Made by a program: the position numbers and the translations under genes. The notes beneath the pieces were generated by a model. It worked only from the letters and a program-made list of their open reading frames with translations. It had not been told where the DNA came from and searched no databases. Below are positions 25,193-34,911 of a stretch of DNA of 64,000 nucleotides, one piece after another. The DNA is from Candidatus Woesearchaeota archaeon (lineage in GTDB: Archaea > Nanobdellota > Nanobdellia > Woesearchaeales > UBA11576), in assembly GCA_018675335.1 (NCBI GenBank), contig JABGYH010000005.1, positions 1 through 64,000 on the forward strand, in the 5' to 3' direction. Each line of letters opens with the position of its first letter. Within the stretch, counting starts at the first letter, position 1.

Positions 25193-26269
25193 ATGAGACT
25201 ATCAAAAACAGATGTATTAAGATCAATAAAAAGGTACAACCAAGAAGTTAGGTTAAAAGAACTTAGTGCACAAGGAATTCATAAACTTGTACTTACTACA
25301 GAACCTGATCGAGAACGAGATGAAGTTGGAAAAGTAGTTATTGCTTTCGGTTCATACGATCCATTAACTATAGGGCATGTTAATTTATTTCTAAGTGGTC
25401 TCGACGCAGTAGAAGATAAAGAAGCCACTCGCGGATCTGAATCATTAGATGAATTAGTTATTGCAACGAGTACATCACATATAGATAAACAAATCAATTT
25501 AATGCGAAATTCAACAATTTCTGATAGAGTTCATGCACAAGAAGGTTTTGCTGATGCACTCGATAATGTTAGTTTAGCATTTACAAACACTCCTTTTTTC
25601 ATAGATTTAATCCCATTATTTGAACAAAAATATGGAAAAGATGTTGATCTTTATTTTTTAGTGGGAGCAGATGTTATGGAAAAAATTGTTGATCCAAAAT
25701 CATACGAACGCCACGACAAATCTATTGATGAAGTTTTACCCTCATTATTTAGACATAATTTTATTGTTTGTGAACGTCAAGTTCAATACAAAAATGAAGA
25801 AGGAGAAGTAACATCTGAAAGATATCTTAACCGAGATCTTATTCTTGCAGAACATCCGGAAATATCTAAATATACAAAAAAAATGCTTCCAGTAGATCTT
25901 AGAGATAATGAATACCCTGACTTAGAAATTTCTATTTTGGAAGTGAGTTCGTCACTTGTTAGAAAATTAAGGGGAAACGGAAATGAAACTCAATCAGATG
26001 AAAATTCTGCTCCTTGGAAAAAATTAGAAGCAGTAGGAATTAGTGATTTTGTAGATAAACGTTCATTGTATATGAGAGGAAGTGAAAAATACAAAGCAAT
26101 TGTGGCCTTAACTCGTGCGTATGCAGATCATTTTAGACCTAAAGGAGTTCAACCATTACAATATATTAATGCATTAATGCAAGATCTAAGACACGCAGAC
26201 GAAGATAGCGAATTTAGAGATCATGTTATCAGAAGTTATGACGCAGGAATTCCATTAGTTAAAAAATAA
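25193..26269 (+). CDS. Nicotinamide/nicotinate mononucleotide adenylyltransferase-like protein
   Basis: A nucleotidylyltransferase of the HxGH superfamily: VVIAFGSYDPLTIGHVNLFLSG (TxGH variant), YFLVGADVMEKIVDP (as in NadD), and ILEVSSSLVRKLRG (the ISSTxIR motif). At 358 residues it is much longer than NadD (about 200), with insertions around residues 80-95 and 160-220 and a 60-residue helical C-terminal extension. Adenylylation of a mononucleotide is the likely reaction; NAD synthesis is the natural guess from CinA and Nudix neighbours, but specificity is not proven. Confidence 0.68.
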   Translation: MRLSKTDVLRSIKRYNQEVRLKELSAQGIHKLVLTTEPDRERDEVGKVVIAFGSYDPLTIGHVNLFLSGLDAVEDKEATRGSESLDELVIATSTSHIDKQINLMRNSTISDRVHAQEGFADALDNVSLAFTNTPFFIDLIPLFEQKYGKDVDLYFLVGADVMEKIVDPKSYERHDKSIDEVLPSLFRHNFIVCERQVQYKNEEGEVTSERYLNRDLILAEHPEISKYTKKMLPVDLRDNEYPDLEISILEVSSSLVRKLRGNGNETQSDENSAPWKKLEAVGISDFVDKRSLYMRGSEKYKAIVALTRAYADHFRPKGVQPLQYINALMQDLRHADEDSEFRDHVIRSYDAGIPLVKK

Positions 26270-26315
26270 ACCTCTCAATAAACATCATCACAACTAATAA
26301 ACTCAAGATCAAAAT

Positions 26316-26843
26316 TTATGTTTTTCTTATTTTATTATTATTTTTTCTTTTTTTCTGAACAACAAATCCAATAAAACTACCCGCTCCAAAATAAATTACT
26401 GCTAAAATAAAAACTAACAATAGAGTTCCCACAACTTCAACTTTTTCTACGCAAGAGTATTTAGGCTCATAAGACAAACCTGTACAACAACCTTTAGCAT
26501 TTGTTTCTTTTGTAACCCATTCAACACAATCAGGAACTTGTTCTCTTGTCCAACTATAACAAAATGGTTCAGTTTGGGCGCAAAATGTTTTAGTTAAACT
26601 TGATCCTTCAATAATAAAATGAGAAAGTAATGGGAATAAATGACCCGTAACTCCCGGCAATATTAAAGTTGAGTCAGGCATTTGATCAGGATAAATTTCA
26701 ATCAATACAGGATAATATGCGAATAAATAAAAAAAATATAATAATGCACAAATTCCAACCGCAATAAGTCCATATTTTAACCAAAGTTTACCTGATACGT
26801 ATTTTAACCAAAAATTTTTAGCTAAATATTTTATAACTCCCAT
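26316..26843 (-). CDS. Two-helix membrane protein with Cys-rich external loop
   Basis: Membrane helices at residues 24-47 (YGLIAVGICALLYFFYLFAYYP) and 135-160 (VVGTLLLVFILAVIYFGAGSF), with an extracytoplasmic loop between them carrying six cysteines (FCAQTEPFC, DCVEW, GCC, SCVEK) that probably form disulfides. The C-terminal tail is strongly basic (KKRKNNNKIRK). Unknown function. It converges on the NMNAT-like gene and has no partner on its strand. Confidence 0.5.
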   Translation of the reverse strand: MGVIKYLAKNFWLKYVSGKLWLKYGLIAVGICALLYFFYLFAYYPVLIEIYPDQMPDSTLILPGVTGHLFPLLSHFIIEGSSLTKTFCAQTEPFCYSWTREQVPDCVEWVTKETNAKGCCTGLSYEPKYSCVEKVEVVGTLLLVFILAVIYFGAGSFIGFVVQKKRKNNNKIRKT

Positions 26844-26955
26844 AATCGAACATAAATCATATCCAATTTAAATATGTTATGCAATGAAAATTTAATTAAG
26901 TATTGGTAACAAATATTTCAAAACAATTAAATACCATAACTCACACATACATCAC

Positions 26956-27150
26956 ATGACAATTTGTCCCAAGTGCAAATCAAAAAATGTAAAAATTATA
27001 ATTTATTGTGAAACTAATTGCATGATTTGTAATGATTATGGTTACGATACCCGTAATGAATTAGATATAACCCCTGAACAAAAATCAAATCAAAAAGTTA
27101 AATCTCAATTTTCACCTTACAAAACTGGCGGAAAAAATAGAACTAACTAA
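26956..27150 (+). CDS. Small zinc-ribbon protein
   Basis: A 64-residue protein with CPKCKSKNV and a second cysteine cluster (CETNCMICNDYGYDT), enough for one zinc site in a short beta ribbon, and a disordered Lys/Gln/Asn-rich tail. It stands alone with about 200 bp of T/A-rich sequence on its right before the KorA gene. Function is unknown; nucleic-acid binding is a common role of such proteins. Confidence 0.5.
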   Translation: MTICPKCKSKNVKIIIYCETNCMICNDYGYDTRNELDITPEQKSNQKVKSQFSPYKTGGKNRTN

Positions 27151-27352
27151 TAAACCAACAACCTAAGCAATATACCCCCCATCCTAATTCTAACAATCCA
27201 ACACACCAAATTAACACATTCTCATTATATTCTATAACCATTTTGCCTAAAATATTCTATATTATAAACAGAAAGTTTTTAATAGAAGTAATTTTCTAAT
27301 TAATTTAAATTAACTAATCGTTTATTAAACAGTTATTAAAAGAAGTGATTAA

Positions 27353-29131
27353 ATGAAACAACTTAGCTGGCTCATGGGAGGCCCTGCAGGTGCAGGCATT
27401 AAAATTTCAGGACTTATTCTTAGTAAAACATTCTCCAGACTAGGCCTAAATGTATTTGGTTATACAGAATATCCTTCCCTTGCAAGAGGAGGTCATAACA
27501 CTTTTGCAATTAATGCTAGTCCTACTGCTAAAAGTGTAAAAAAAGAAATTGATATTCTTATTGCTCTTGATAAAAAAACTATGGAGTATCACAAAAATGA
27601 ATTAAAAGAAACCGGATTAGTAATTTATGATTCAGATACTATTGAACTAGAAACTCCTTCTGCAAATTATATTGGAGTTCCATTTGATTCTATTGCGAAA
27701 GAATGCGGAACAGTTCTTGCAAAAAATACTGTAGCTTTAGGCGCAACAATTGCATTAATAAGAATTCCTTTTGAAAATCTTTCTGCAGCAATTACTTCAG
27801 AATTTAGTCATAAAGAAAAAGTTATTCAAGTAAACATTGATGCAGCTCAAAAAGGATTTGATTTTATTAAAGATAAAGCAATTCAATTAGATCAATTAGA
27901 ATATCCCTCTAATCCAACAAAAAAAATGCTTATGACTGGAAATGATGCAATTGCAGTTGGAGCAATTCAAGCAGGATGTAAATTTTATTCAGCATATCCT
28001 ATGACTCCTGCATCAAACATATTACATTATTTAGCAAATAAAGCAAGAGATTTTGATATTATTGTTAAACAAACAGAGGATGAAATAGCATCAATTAATG
28101 TGGCTATCGGATCATCATTTGCAGGAGTAAGATCTATGACTGCAACATCGGGAGGTGGTTTTTGTTTAATGACTGAAGGTTTAGGCCTTGCAGCAGTAAC
28201 TGAAACTCCATTAGTAATTGTTAATGGTATGCGCCCAGGTCCAAGTACTGGAGTTCCTACATGGACCGAACAAAGCGATCTTGATTTTGTTCGTCATGCA
28301 TCACACGGAGAATTTCCTCGAGTAGTTATTGCTCCAGGAGATATTGAAGAAAGTTTTTATGAAACAGTAAATGCATTTAATATTGCAGATATTTATCAAT
28401 TACCAGTTATTATTCTTACAGATAAACTTGTTTGTGAAAGTCATTTAACTTCTAAAGATTTTGATTTATCTAAAACTAGCATTAATAGAGGACTACTTGA
28501 ATCTGATTTATCAAATTATGATACTGCACACATTGGTAAACGACATTTATTTACTGAAACTGGAGTTTCTCCTCGATGGAATCCAGGAACTAAAGGTGGA
28601 ATGTTTACGACTGCAGGCAACGAACATGATGAATTCGGCCAAGTTGATGATACAACAGATAATAGAATTAAAATGATGGATAAACGATTTAAAAAACTTA
28701 AATCTTTAGAAAACATTATTCCTCTGCCACAAATATATGGCGATTCCGATGCAGTTATTAGTTTAGTTTGTTGGGGCAGTGGAAAATTAAGTTGTTTAGA
28801 TGCATTAGAACTTTTAGAAAAAGAAGGAATATCAGCAAATATTATTCATTTCAAATACTTAATTCCTTTTCCAAATAAAGAAAAAACAATTAATTTACTA
28901 AATAATCAAAAACAATTATTATTAATTGAAAATAATTTTACTGCACAATTAGGATCATTAATTAAAGAAAATTTATTACTAGACATACCAAATAAATTAT
29001 TAAAGTATGATGGAAGACCATTTTACCCGTCAGAAATTGTAAAAAAGGTTAAAGAATTAACTAAAATTAATCCTAAATCTTTAGACAACTTTCAAGATCC
29101 AAAAAACTCAGAGGAGGAACATACAAAATGA
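27353..29131 (+). CDS. korA: 2-oxoacid:ferredoxin oxidoreductase, fused gamma-alpha subunit
   Basis: Oxidative decarboxylation of a 2-oxoacid to acyl-CoA with ferredoxin as electron acceptor. Residues 1-175 are the gamma domain (GGPAGAGIKISGLILSKTF...YPSLARGGHNTF); residues 195-592 are the alpha domain (LMTGNDAIAVGAIQAGCKFYSAYPMTPASNIL, VKQTEDEIASINVAIG, TATSGGGFCLM). This gamma-alpha fusion is common in archaeal and bacterial Kor/For enzymes. The ribosome site AAGTGATTAA precedes ATG. It overlaps korB by 4 bp (ATGA). Substrate (2-oxoglutarate, pyruvate or branched acid) cannot be read from the sequence. Confidence 0.9.
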   Translation: MKQLSWLMGGPAGAGIKISGLILSKTFSRLGLNVFGYTEYPSLARGGHNTFAINASPTAKSVKKEIDILIALDKKTMEYHKNELKETGLVIYDSDTIELETPSANYIGVPFDSIAKECGTVLAKNTVALGATIALIRIPFENLSAAITSEFSHKEKVIQVNIDAAQKGFDFIKDKAIQLDQLEYPSNPTKKMLMTGNDAIAVGAIQAGCKFYSAYPMTPASNILHYLANKARDFDIIVKQTEDEIASINVAIGSSFAGVRSMTATSGGGFCLMTEGLGLAAVTETPLVIVNGMRPGPSTGVPTWTEQSDLDFVRHASHGEFPRVVIAPGDIEESFYETVNAFNIADIYQLPVIILTDKLVCESHLTSKDFDLSKTSINRGLLESDLSNYDTAHIGKRHLFTETGVSPRWNPGTKGGMFTTAGNEHDEFGQVDDTTDNRIKMMDKRFKKLKSLENIIPLPQIYGDSDAVISLVCWGSGKLSCLDALELLEKEGISANIIHFKYLIPFPNKEKTINLLNNQKQLLLIENNFTAQLGSLIKENLLLDIPNKLLKYDGRPFYPSEIVKKVKELTKINPKSLDNFQDPKNSEEEHTK

Positions 29132-29985
29132 GCGAATTATCAGATTATAATTCAGAATGTAGTCCTCATTGGTGTCCCGGCTGCGGTAATTTTGGAGTTT
29201 TAATTAGTTTAAAACGAGCACTAGTTAATCTTTCTCTTGAACCTCATAATGTTTTTATTACATCTGGAATTGGTTGTAGTAGTAAAGCACCTCACTGGAT
29301 TAAAACATATGGTTTTCATGGAGTTCATGGAAGATCACTACCAGTTGCAACAGGTGCAAAACTTGCAAATCATGATCTCACAGTTATTGCTGAAGGAGGA
29401 GATGGTGACGGTTATGGTATAGGACTTAACCATTTTGTTCAAAGTTGTCGTCGTAATGTTAATATTAATTATTTTGTTCACAATAATATGATTTATGGTT
29501 TGACTACTGGACAAACTTCTCCAACATCTGATGAAGGTATGAAAACAAAATCTACTCCGTTTGGTAATCCTGAACCAGCAATAAATCCATTAGCAGTTGC
29601 AATTGCGTCAGGTGCAACTTTTGTTGCAAGAGGTTTTGCAGGAAATCCTAGTCAGCTTCAATCATTAATGGAACAAGCAATAAAACATAAAGGATTTGCA
29701 TTCATAGATATTCTTCAACCATGCATTGCATTCAATAAACTTAACACATTTAAATGGTATAAAGAAAGATGTTATACGCTAGAAGATCATGATCCAAAAA
29801 ATAAAGAACTTGCAATAAAACTAGCGCTTGAATGGAGCGGTGAAGATAATAAAATTGCAACAGGACTTTTTTATCAAGAAGAAAAAAGAACATATGAAGA
29901 TCATTTACCTCAAATAAAAGATACTCCTCTAGTAAATCAACCAGTAAATCCAGATATTTCTAAAATTTTAGAAGAATTTAGATAA
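29128..29985 (+). CDS. korB: 2-oxoacid:ferredoxin oxidoreductase, beta subunit
   Basis: The thiamine-diphosphate subunit. HWCPGCGNFGVL with an additional Cys (GIGCSSKAPHW) gives the cysteines that bind the proximal iron-sulfur cluster, and AEGGDGDGYGIGLNHFVQSCRRNVNINYFVHNN is the TPP/Mg motif (GDGD...N). The 285-residue length matches KorB. No separate ferredoxin-type delta subunit is found beside it, so an external ferredoxin is expected. Confidence 0.9.
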   Translation: MSELSDYNSECSPHWCPGCGNFGVLISLKRALVNLSLEPHNVFITSGIGCSSKAPHWIKTYGFHGVHGRSLPVATGAKLANHDLTVIAEGGDGDGYGIGLNHFVQSCRRNVNINYFVHNNMIYGLTTGQTSPTSDEGMKTKSTPFGNPEPAINPLAVAIASGATFVARGFAGNPSQLQSLMEQAIKHKGFAFIDILQPCIAFNKLNTFKWYKERCYTLEDHDPKNKELAIKLALEWSGEDNKIATGLFYQEEKRTYEDHLPQIKDTPLVNQPVNPDISKILEEFR

Positions 29986-30057
29986 TAAGTTAATTATTCT
30001 TTTTTCTTATGACTCAACATACTAATATTTATTAATAAACTTGATTTAATATAATTT

Positions 30058-30927
30058 ATGACTTTATTTAAACCAAATAAACTTCTTTTTGGAACTGCAG
30101 GAATACCTCATTCTACAATCAAACCAACAACAATTAATGGAATTAAAAGAGTTCGGGAATTAGGTCTTGATTGTATGGAACTCGAATTTGTAAGACGTGT
30201 AAACATTAGTTTAGAAAAAGCACCAGAATTAAAAGAAGTTGCATTAAAAAATAATGTGGAACTTACGTGTCACGGCCAATATTATATTAACTTACATAGT
30301 TTAGAAAAAGAAAAAATTGAGGCATCAATTCAACGAGTTTTAAACGCTGCAAGAAGTGCTTGGTTTAGTGGCGGACACAGCGTTACTTTTCACGCAGCAT
30401 ATTACATGAAACAAGATCCTAAAAAAGTTTACGAAGTTGTTAAAGAAAAAATAAAACAAATTGTAAAAACATTGCAAGATGAAAGTATTCCTATTTGGAT
30501 TCGTCCAGAAACAACTGGTAAAGGAACTCAATGGGGAACGTATCAAGAAATAACAAAACTTTCTGAAGAAATCGAACAAGTATTACCTTGTATTGATTTT
30601 AGTCATGTTCATGCAAGAATTGCAGGACCTGAAGAAAATTCAAAACGTTACAATAATTATGAAGAGTTTTCTAAAATTCTTACGCATGTTGAATCAAAAC
30701 TTGGAAGAACAGCTTTAGATAATATGCATATTCACGTCTCAGGAATTAATTATGGCCCTAAAGGGGAACGTAACCATTTAATTTTAAAAGAAAGTGATTT
30801 GAAATATCAAGAACTTATGAAATCTTTTAAAGATTTTAATCTTAAAGGGTGCGTTATTTGTGAAAGTCCAAATATTGAGGAAGACGCATTACTTCTTCAA
30901 AAAACATACAATGAACTAAAACTATAA
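30058..30927 (+). CDS. Endonuclease IV-like TIM-barrel protein
   Basis: Belongs to the AP endonuclease family 2/sugar isomerase TIM barrels. It opens KLLFGTAGIPHSTI, and most endonuclease IV metal ligands can be placed: CHGQYYIN (His), TFHAAYY (His), RPETTGK (Glu), IDFSHVHAR (Asp, His), NMHIHVSG (His, His) and VICESP (Glu). That supports three-metal AP-endonuclease chemistry in base-excision repair. The 289 residues match Nfo. A T-rich terminator after korB separates it from that operon. Confidence 0.75.
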   Translation: MTLFKPNKLLFGTAGIPHSTIKPTTINGIKRVRELGLDCMELEFVRRVNISLEKAPELKEVALKNNVELTCHGQYYINLHSLEKEKIEASIQRVLNAARSAWFSGGHSVTFHAAYYMKQDPKKVYEVVKEKIKQIVKTLQDESIPIWIRPETTGKGTQWGTYQEITKLSEEIEQVLPCIDFSHVHARIAGPEENSKRYNNYEEFSKILTHVESKLGRTALDNMHIHVSGINYGPKGERNHLILKESDLKYQELMKSFKDFNLKGCVICESPNIEEDALLLQKTYNELKL

Positions 30928-30986
30928 TTTACTAAAATGTATATAAAAATTAAAAAAATCTAATTTCAAACGAAACATTTAAATCT

Positions 30987-30995
30987 TTTATAAAT
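30987..30995 (+). promoter_or_regulatory. TATA box of the RuBisCO gene
   Basis: TTTATAAAT, about 75 bp before the ATG at 31066; a second BRE/TATA-like sequence, CGAAACATTTAAA, lies at 30971-30983. The leader of about 45 bases ends in AAAGAGGTG, a good ribosome site. Confidence 0.5.
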
Positions 30996-31065
30996 ACTTA
31001 ATATAAAATATAAATAATATTTTTACATTTTAAACTTAATAATTCAAAAAAAAGAGGTGTTTATC

Positions 31066-32586
31066 ATGGCTACAAAAAATTCTACTAAAAGTACAACTAA
31101 ATCAAAAACTTTCACTGCTCAACATAAGAAATTAGTTGATTCGCTAAATCCTAAACAAAAAGCTTATGTTAATTTAAAATTAAAAAATCCACAGAATGGA
31201 GAATATCTTCTAAGTGTGTTTCATTTAATTCCTGGAAAAAAACACAATATTTTACAAGCAGCATCAGAAGTTGCAGCAGAGTCTTCAACCGGAACAAATT
31301 TTAGAGTTCAAACAGAGACTCCATTTTCTCGCACAATGAATGCATTAGTTTACCAAGTAGATTTAAAACGAAATCTTGTATGGATTGCATATCCGTGGAG
31401 ATTATTTGATAGAAATGGTAATGTTCAAAATATTTTAACATATGTTGTAGGCAATGTTTTAGGAATGAGTGATGTTGATGCACTTAAACTTCTTGACGTA
31501 TGGTTCCCTCCTGCAATGCTTGAACAATATGATGGTCCTAGTTATACTATTGATGATATGAGAAAATACTTAGATGTTTATGATCGTCCAATTTTAGGAA
31601 CTATTGTTAAACCAAAAATGGGATTAACTTCTGCAGAATATGCAGAAGTATGTTATGATTTCTGGGTTGGTGGAGGAGATTTTGTTAAAAACGATGAACC
31701 TCAAGCAGACCAAGACTTTTGCCCATATGATAAAATGGTAAAACATGTTAAAGAAGCAATGGATAAAGCAGTTAAAACTACTAAAAGAAAAAAAGTTCAT
31801 TCATTTAATGTTTCATCTGCCGATTTTGATACTATGATCAAACGTTGTGAAATGGTTTGTAATGCAGGATTTGAACCTGGAAGTTATGCATTTTTAATTG
31901 ATGGAATTACTGCAGGGTGGATGGCAGTTCAAACACTTCGTAGAAGATATCCTAATGTATTTATTCATTTTCATAGAGCCGCGCATGGAGCATTTACTCG
32001 GCCAGAAAATCCAATGGGTTTTACTGTTTTAGTTCTATCAAAGTTTGCTCGTCTTGCAGGCGCATCAGGAATTCATACTGGAACTGCAGGAGTAGGTAAA
32101 ATGAAAGGAACTCCTAAAGAAGATATAATTGCAGCACATGTAATTCAACATTTTAAAGATAATGGCCACTTTTTCACGCAAGCTTGGAGTAAAATTCCAG
32201 GAAAAGATAAAGATGCAATTCAGTTGACCCATAAAGATATTGCACATCAAGTTATTTTAGAGGATGATAGTTGGAGAGGTATGAAAAAATGTGCACCAAT
32301 TGTTTCAGGAGGACTAAATCCAACGCTACTAAAACCATTTATTGATATTATGGGTAATGTTGATTTTATTACAACTATGGGTGCTGGTTGTCATGCACAT
32401 CCTAAAGGAACAAAAGCTGGAGCTGCAGCACTCGTTCAATCATGTGATGCGTATAAACAAGGAATAAGCATTCACACATATGCAAAAAAACATAAAGAAC
32501 TCAAACAAGCAATTGACTTTTTTGAAAAGAAGAAAACAGATCATGTTAAATTAGTAAAAAAAGCGCATAATACTGAAAAAAATTAA
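31066..32586 (+). CDS. rbcL: RuBisCO large subunit, form II/III type
   Basis: Fixes CO2 onto ribulose 1,5-bisphosphate; in DPANN archaea form II/III enzymes usually serve AMP/nucleoside salvage. Catalytic residues: TIVKPKMGL (Lys182, Lys184), GGDFVKNDEPQ with the carbamylated Lys208 and metal ligands Asp210/Glu211, HFHRAAHGAF (His303, His307), loop 6 GTAGVGKMKG (Lys345) and PIVSGG. The NDEP signature is form II-like rather than the DDEN of form III. It has a 50-residue basic N-terminal extension and an insertion near 370-402 similar in place to that of the methanogen form II/III enzyme. ATG 31066 is preferred to GTG 31057, which lies in the ribosome site. AMP phosphorylase and R15P isomerase are not in this window. 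Confidence 0.92.
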   Translation: MATKNSTKSTTKSKTFTAQHKKLVDSLNPKQKAYVNLKLKNPQNGEYLLSVFHLIPGKKHNILQAASEVAAESSTGTNFRVQTETPFSRTMNALVYQVDLKRNLVWIAYPWRLFDRNGNVQNILTYVVGNVLGMSDVDALKLLDVWFPPAMLEQYDGPSYTIDDMRKYLDVYDRPILGTIVKPKMGLTSAEYAEVCYDFWVGGGDFVKNDEPQADQDFCPYDKMVKHVKEAMDKAVKTTKRKKVHSFNVSSADFDTMIKRCEMVCNAGFEPGSYAFLIDGITAGWMAVQTLRRRYPNVFIHFHRAAHGAFTRPENPMGFTVLVLSKFARLAGASGIHTGTAGVGKMKGTPKEDIIAAHVIQHFKDNGHFFTQAWSKIPGKDKDAIQLTHKDIAHQVILEDDSWRGMKKCAPIVSGGLNPTLLKPFIDIMGNVDFITTMGAGCHAHPKGTKAGAAALVQSCDAYKQGISIHTYAKKHKELKQAIDFFEKKKTDHVKLVKKAHNTEKN

Positions 32587-32625
32587 TTTATTTCTTTTTT
32601 TATTATTTTATATTTATTTTAAACA
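32587..32625 (+). terminator. T-rich terminator after RuBisCO
   Basis: A run with TTTCTTTTTTTATTATTTTA directly after the stop codon, with no coding sequence until 32721. Confidence 0.45.
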
Positions 32626-32720
32626 TTCCGTAAATTTTACAATAATTCTCATGTTTTTGCATCAATTACCAAAATAACCAGGAGTTAATTTTATAAAACC
32701 CAGCTCCATTTCTAACATTT

Positions 32721-33428
32721 ATGGTTTCAAGAGCTGAAAAAAACAAAATGATGAAATTTATGGTTCACAGACTCGAAGAGTCAGGATTATACGTAATTAT
32801 GAATCAAGATCATGAACATTTAGTTGTTCGCGAAAAACCAGAGGAAGTAGAAACTCCTAAAACAATTTATGTTGTAGGTCATAATCGCAGAAGAACTTCA
32901 GATGAACTTGCAACACTTCAAGGAACTAATAGAAGTCAAGGAGTTTATACTGCTCACGTATTTCATAAAAAAACAGTCCATACAGATCCAAAAAAAGATT
33001 TCTTTATTCGATTAATGGATGTTTCGGCTGCAAGATATGATAAAAGTTTGAAAAATTATACTTGGGATGCAATTCAAGCAATGCTTTATCTAAGAGGTTT
33101 AGAAAAAGATGTAGGTCAAGCATATCTTCAAATGCTTAATTATTATCAACCAGAAACTGCAAGATTAGATGAATCAGTTAGAGTTTTTAAATTAGATCCA
33201 GTAAATCTGGATTATAGTCATCTTGACGGCAAAACAAGAATTGATAATCTTGGACGAGAAGTTCCAGTATTTAGACCTCAAGATGGTCCATCTATTGATT
33301 ACAAACTACCTAATGAAACAATTGATCATCGAGTTATAAGTACTTCTCCTGCAAAATTAGTAATTCTAAAACCTGAGCACCAACCAGATCATCGTTATCG
33401 TGCTTGGATGGTTCGTGTTAAAAATTAA
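32721..33428 (+). CDS. Uncharacterised protein
   Basis: I do not recognise this 235-residue protein. No membrane segment or signal peptide. The first 60 residues are basic and alpha/beta (MMKFMVHRLEESGLYVIMNQDHEHLVV), followed by ETPKTIYVVGHNRRR, a helical part and a Pro/Asp-rich C-terminal third (YSHLDGKTRIDNLGREVPVFRPQDG). Several His residues occur in pairs (HEH, DHR). It stands alone between RuBisCO and the convergent cDPG synthetase gene. Confidence 0.45.
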   Translation: MVSRAEKNKMMKFMVHRLEESGLYVIMNQDHEHLVVREKPEEVETPKTIYVVGHNRRRTSDELATLQGTNRSQGVYTAHVFHKKTVHTDPKKDFFIRLMDVSAARYDKSLKNYTWDAIQAMLYLRGLEKDVGQAYLQMLNYYQPETARLDESVRVFKLDPVNLDYSHLDGKTRIDNLGREVPVFRPQDGPSIDYKLPNETIDHRVISTSPAKLVILKPEHQPDHRYRAWMVRVKN

Positions 33429-33548
33429 AAAAAACAGAAAAACAACAAAAATATTAAAAATCAAAAAAAAAACATAAATCAAAAAACATGAAATATAATA
33501 AAAAAAATAATTAAATAATTTTTTTAAATTTTTTCCCATAAATTAATT

Positions 33549-34856
33549 TTATTTTAAAAACTCGTCTAAAACTTTAATTAAATTAAATTCCCCTTTTTCG
33601 AAAAGATCATAGCGAATTCTAGTTGCAGGTTTGGATACGCTCATTAATTTTTTCAAATCAAATGGAGTTCCAATAACTACTCCCTCACAATTTGCGCGAT
33701 CAATGGCATCAGTTAATTCTTTTATTTGTTTATCACTATAACCCATTGCAGGAATTATTTGACTTAATCCAAATTTTTCCATAGTGTGTTTTAATTCTCC
33801 TGAAACAAATTCGATAGGATTTATTATTTCACAATTATATTTTTGTGCTGCAACAAATCCTGCACCAATTTTCATTCCTCCATGAGTGAGTGTTGGTCCA
33901 TCTTCTATAATTAAAACTTTTTTTCCTTCAATAAGTTCTGGTTCTTCAGCTCTAACTGTGGAATCTGCATGCATTATTTTTGCAGTTGGATTAACTAATT
34001 TAACATTATCTTCAACAATTTTTATTTGCCCATCTTCTGCTGTATCTTCTTTGTTAATTAAAACAATATCAGCCATCCTAAGATTTGTTTCACCAGGATA
34101 ATACGATAATTCATGACCTGGCCTATGAGGATCTGCAACAGTTATGAACAAATCAGGTTTGAAAAATGGAGTATCATTATTCCCCCCATCCCATAAAACT
34201 ACATCTGCTTCTTGTTCTGCTTGTCGAAGTATTTTTTCATAATCGACGCCCGCATAAACTATAATTCCTTGTTCAACTAAAGGTTCATATTCTTCTCTTT
34301 CTTCAATAGTACATTCGTGTTTTTCAAAATCTTCATAATTTTCAAATCTTTGTACTGCTTGTTTTACAAGATCCCCATATGGCATAGGATGTCGTACTGC
34401 AACAACTTTTTTTCCTTTAGAAATTAAAATATCACATATCTTTCTTGTTGTTTGACTTTTACCACATCCTGTCCGAGTAGCACAAACAGCAATCACAGGT
34501 TTAATACTTTTAAGCATGGTATGAGTTCCAATTAATTTAAAATCTGCACCAAGTGCATTTGCTTGACTTGCTTTATGCATGACGTATTCGTGAGGAACAT
34601 CAGAGTATGAAAAAGTAATTTCTAAAACATTTTCTTTTTTTGCAAACTCTGCTAATTTTTCTTCGGCAATAATTGGAATTCCTTCAGGATATAATTGCCC
34701 TGCAAGCTCAGCAGGATATTTTTTATCTTCAATTCCAGGTATTTGCGTTGCAGTAAAACAAACTACATTATAATTTTCATTATCCCTATAATACGTATTA
34801 AAGTTATGAAAATCTCTTCCTGCAGCACCCATAATAATTACATTTTTCTTATCCAT
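33549..34856 (-). CDS. Cyclic 2,3-diphosphoglycerate synthetase-like protein
   Basis: Related to the enzyme that closes 2,3-diphosphoglycerate into the cyclic compatible solute of methanogens. A Rossmann-like N-terminus (NVIIMGAAGRDFHNFNTYYRD) is followed by a P-loop, AVCATRTGCGKSQTTRKI, and by VVLWDGGNNDTPFFKPDLFITVADPHRPGHELSYYPGETNLRMAD. Length 435 matches the family. Start ATG 34856 is preferred; the upstream GTG at 34865 is part of GGTGAT. Related proteins in non-methanogens are of uncertain function, so the name is by family only. Confidence 0.78.
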   Translation of the reverse strand: MDKKNVIIMGAAGRDFHNFNTYYRDNENYNVVCFTATQIPGIEDKKYPAELAGQLYPEGIPIIAEEKLAEFAKKENVLEITFSYSDVPHEYVMHKASQANALGADFKLIGTHTMLKSIKPVIAVCATRTGCGKSQTTRKICDILISKGKKVVAVRHPMPYGDLVKQAVQRFENYEDFEKHECTIEEREEYEPLVEQGIIVYAGVDYEKILRQAEQEADVVLWDGGNNDTPFFKPDLFITVADPHRPGHELSYYPGETNLRMADIVLINKEDTAEDGQIKIVEDNVKLVNPTAKIMHADSTVRAEEPELIEGKKVLIIEDGPTLTHGGMKIGAGFVAAQKYNCEIINPIEFVSGELKHTMEKFGLSQIIPAMGYSDKQIKELTDAIDRANCEGVVIGTPFDLKKLMSVSKPATRIRYDLFEKGEFNLIKVLDEFLK

Positions 34857-34911
34857 AGATATCACCTTTTTAATTAATTTTAGATTATGATTATTTTTAC
34901 TTAATTTATGA

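Noticed and set aside
28461-28676. Out-of-frame reading frame inside korA
   Set aside because: It is fully nested in a conserved enzyme gene and has no family resemblance.
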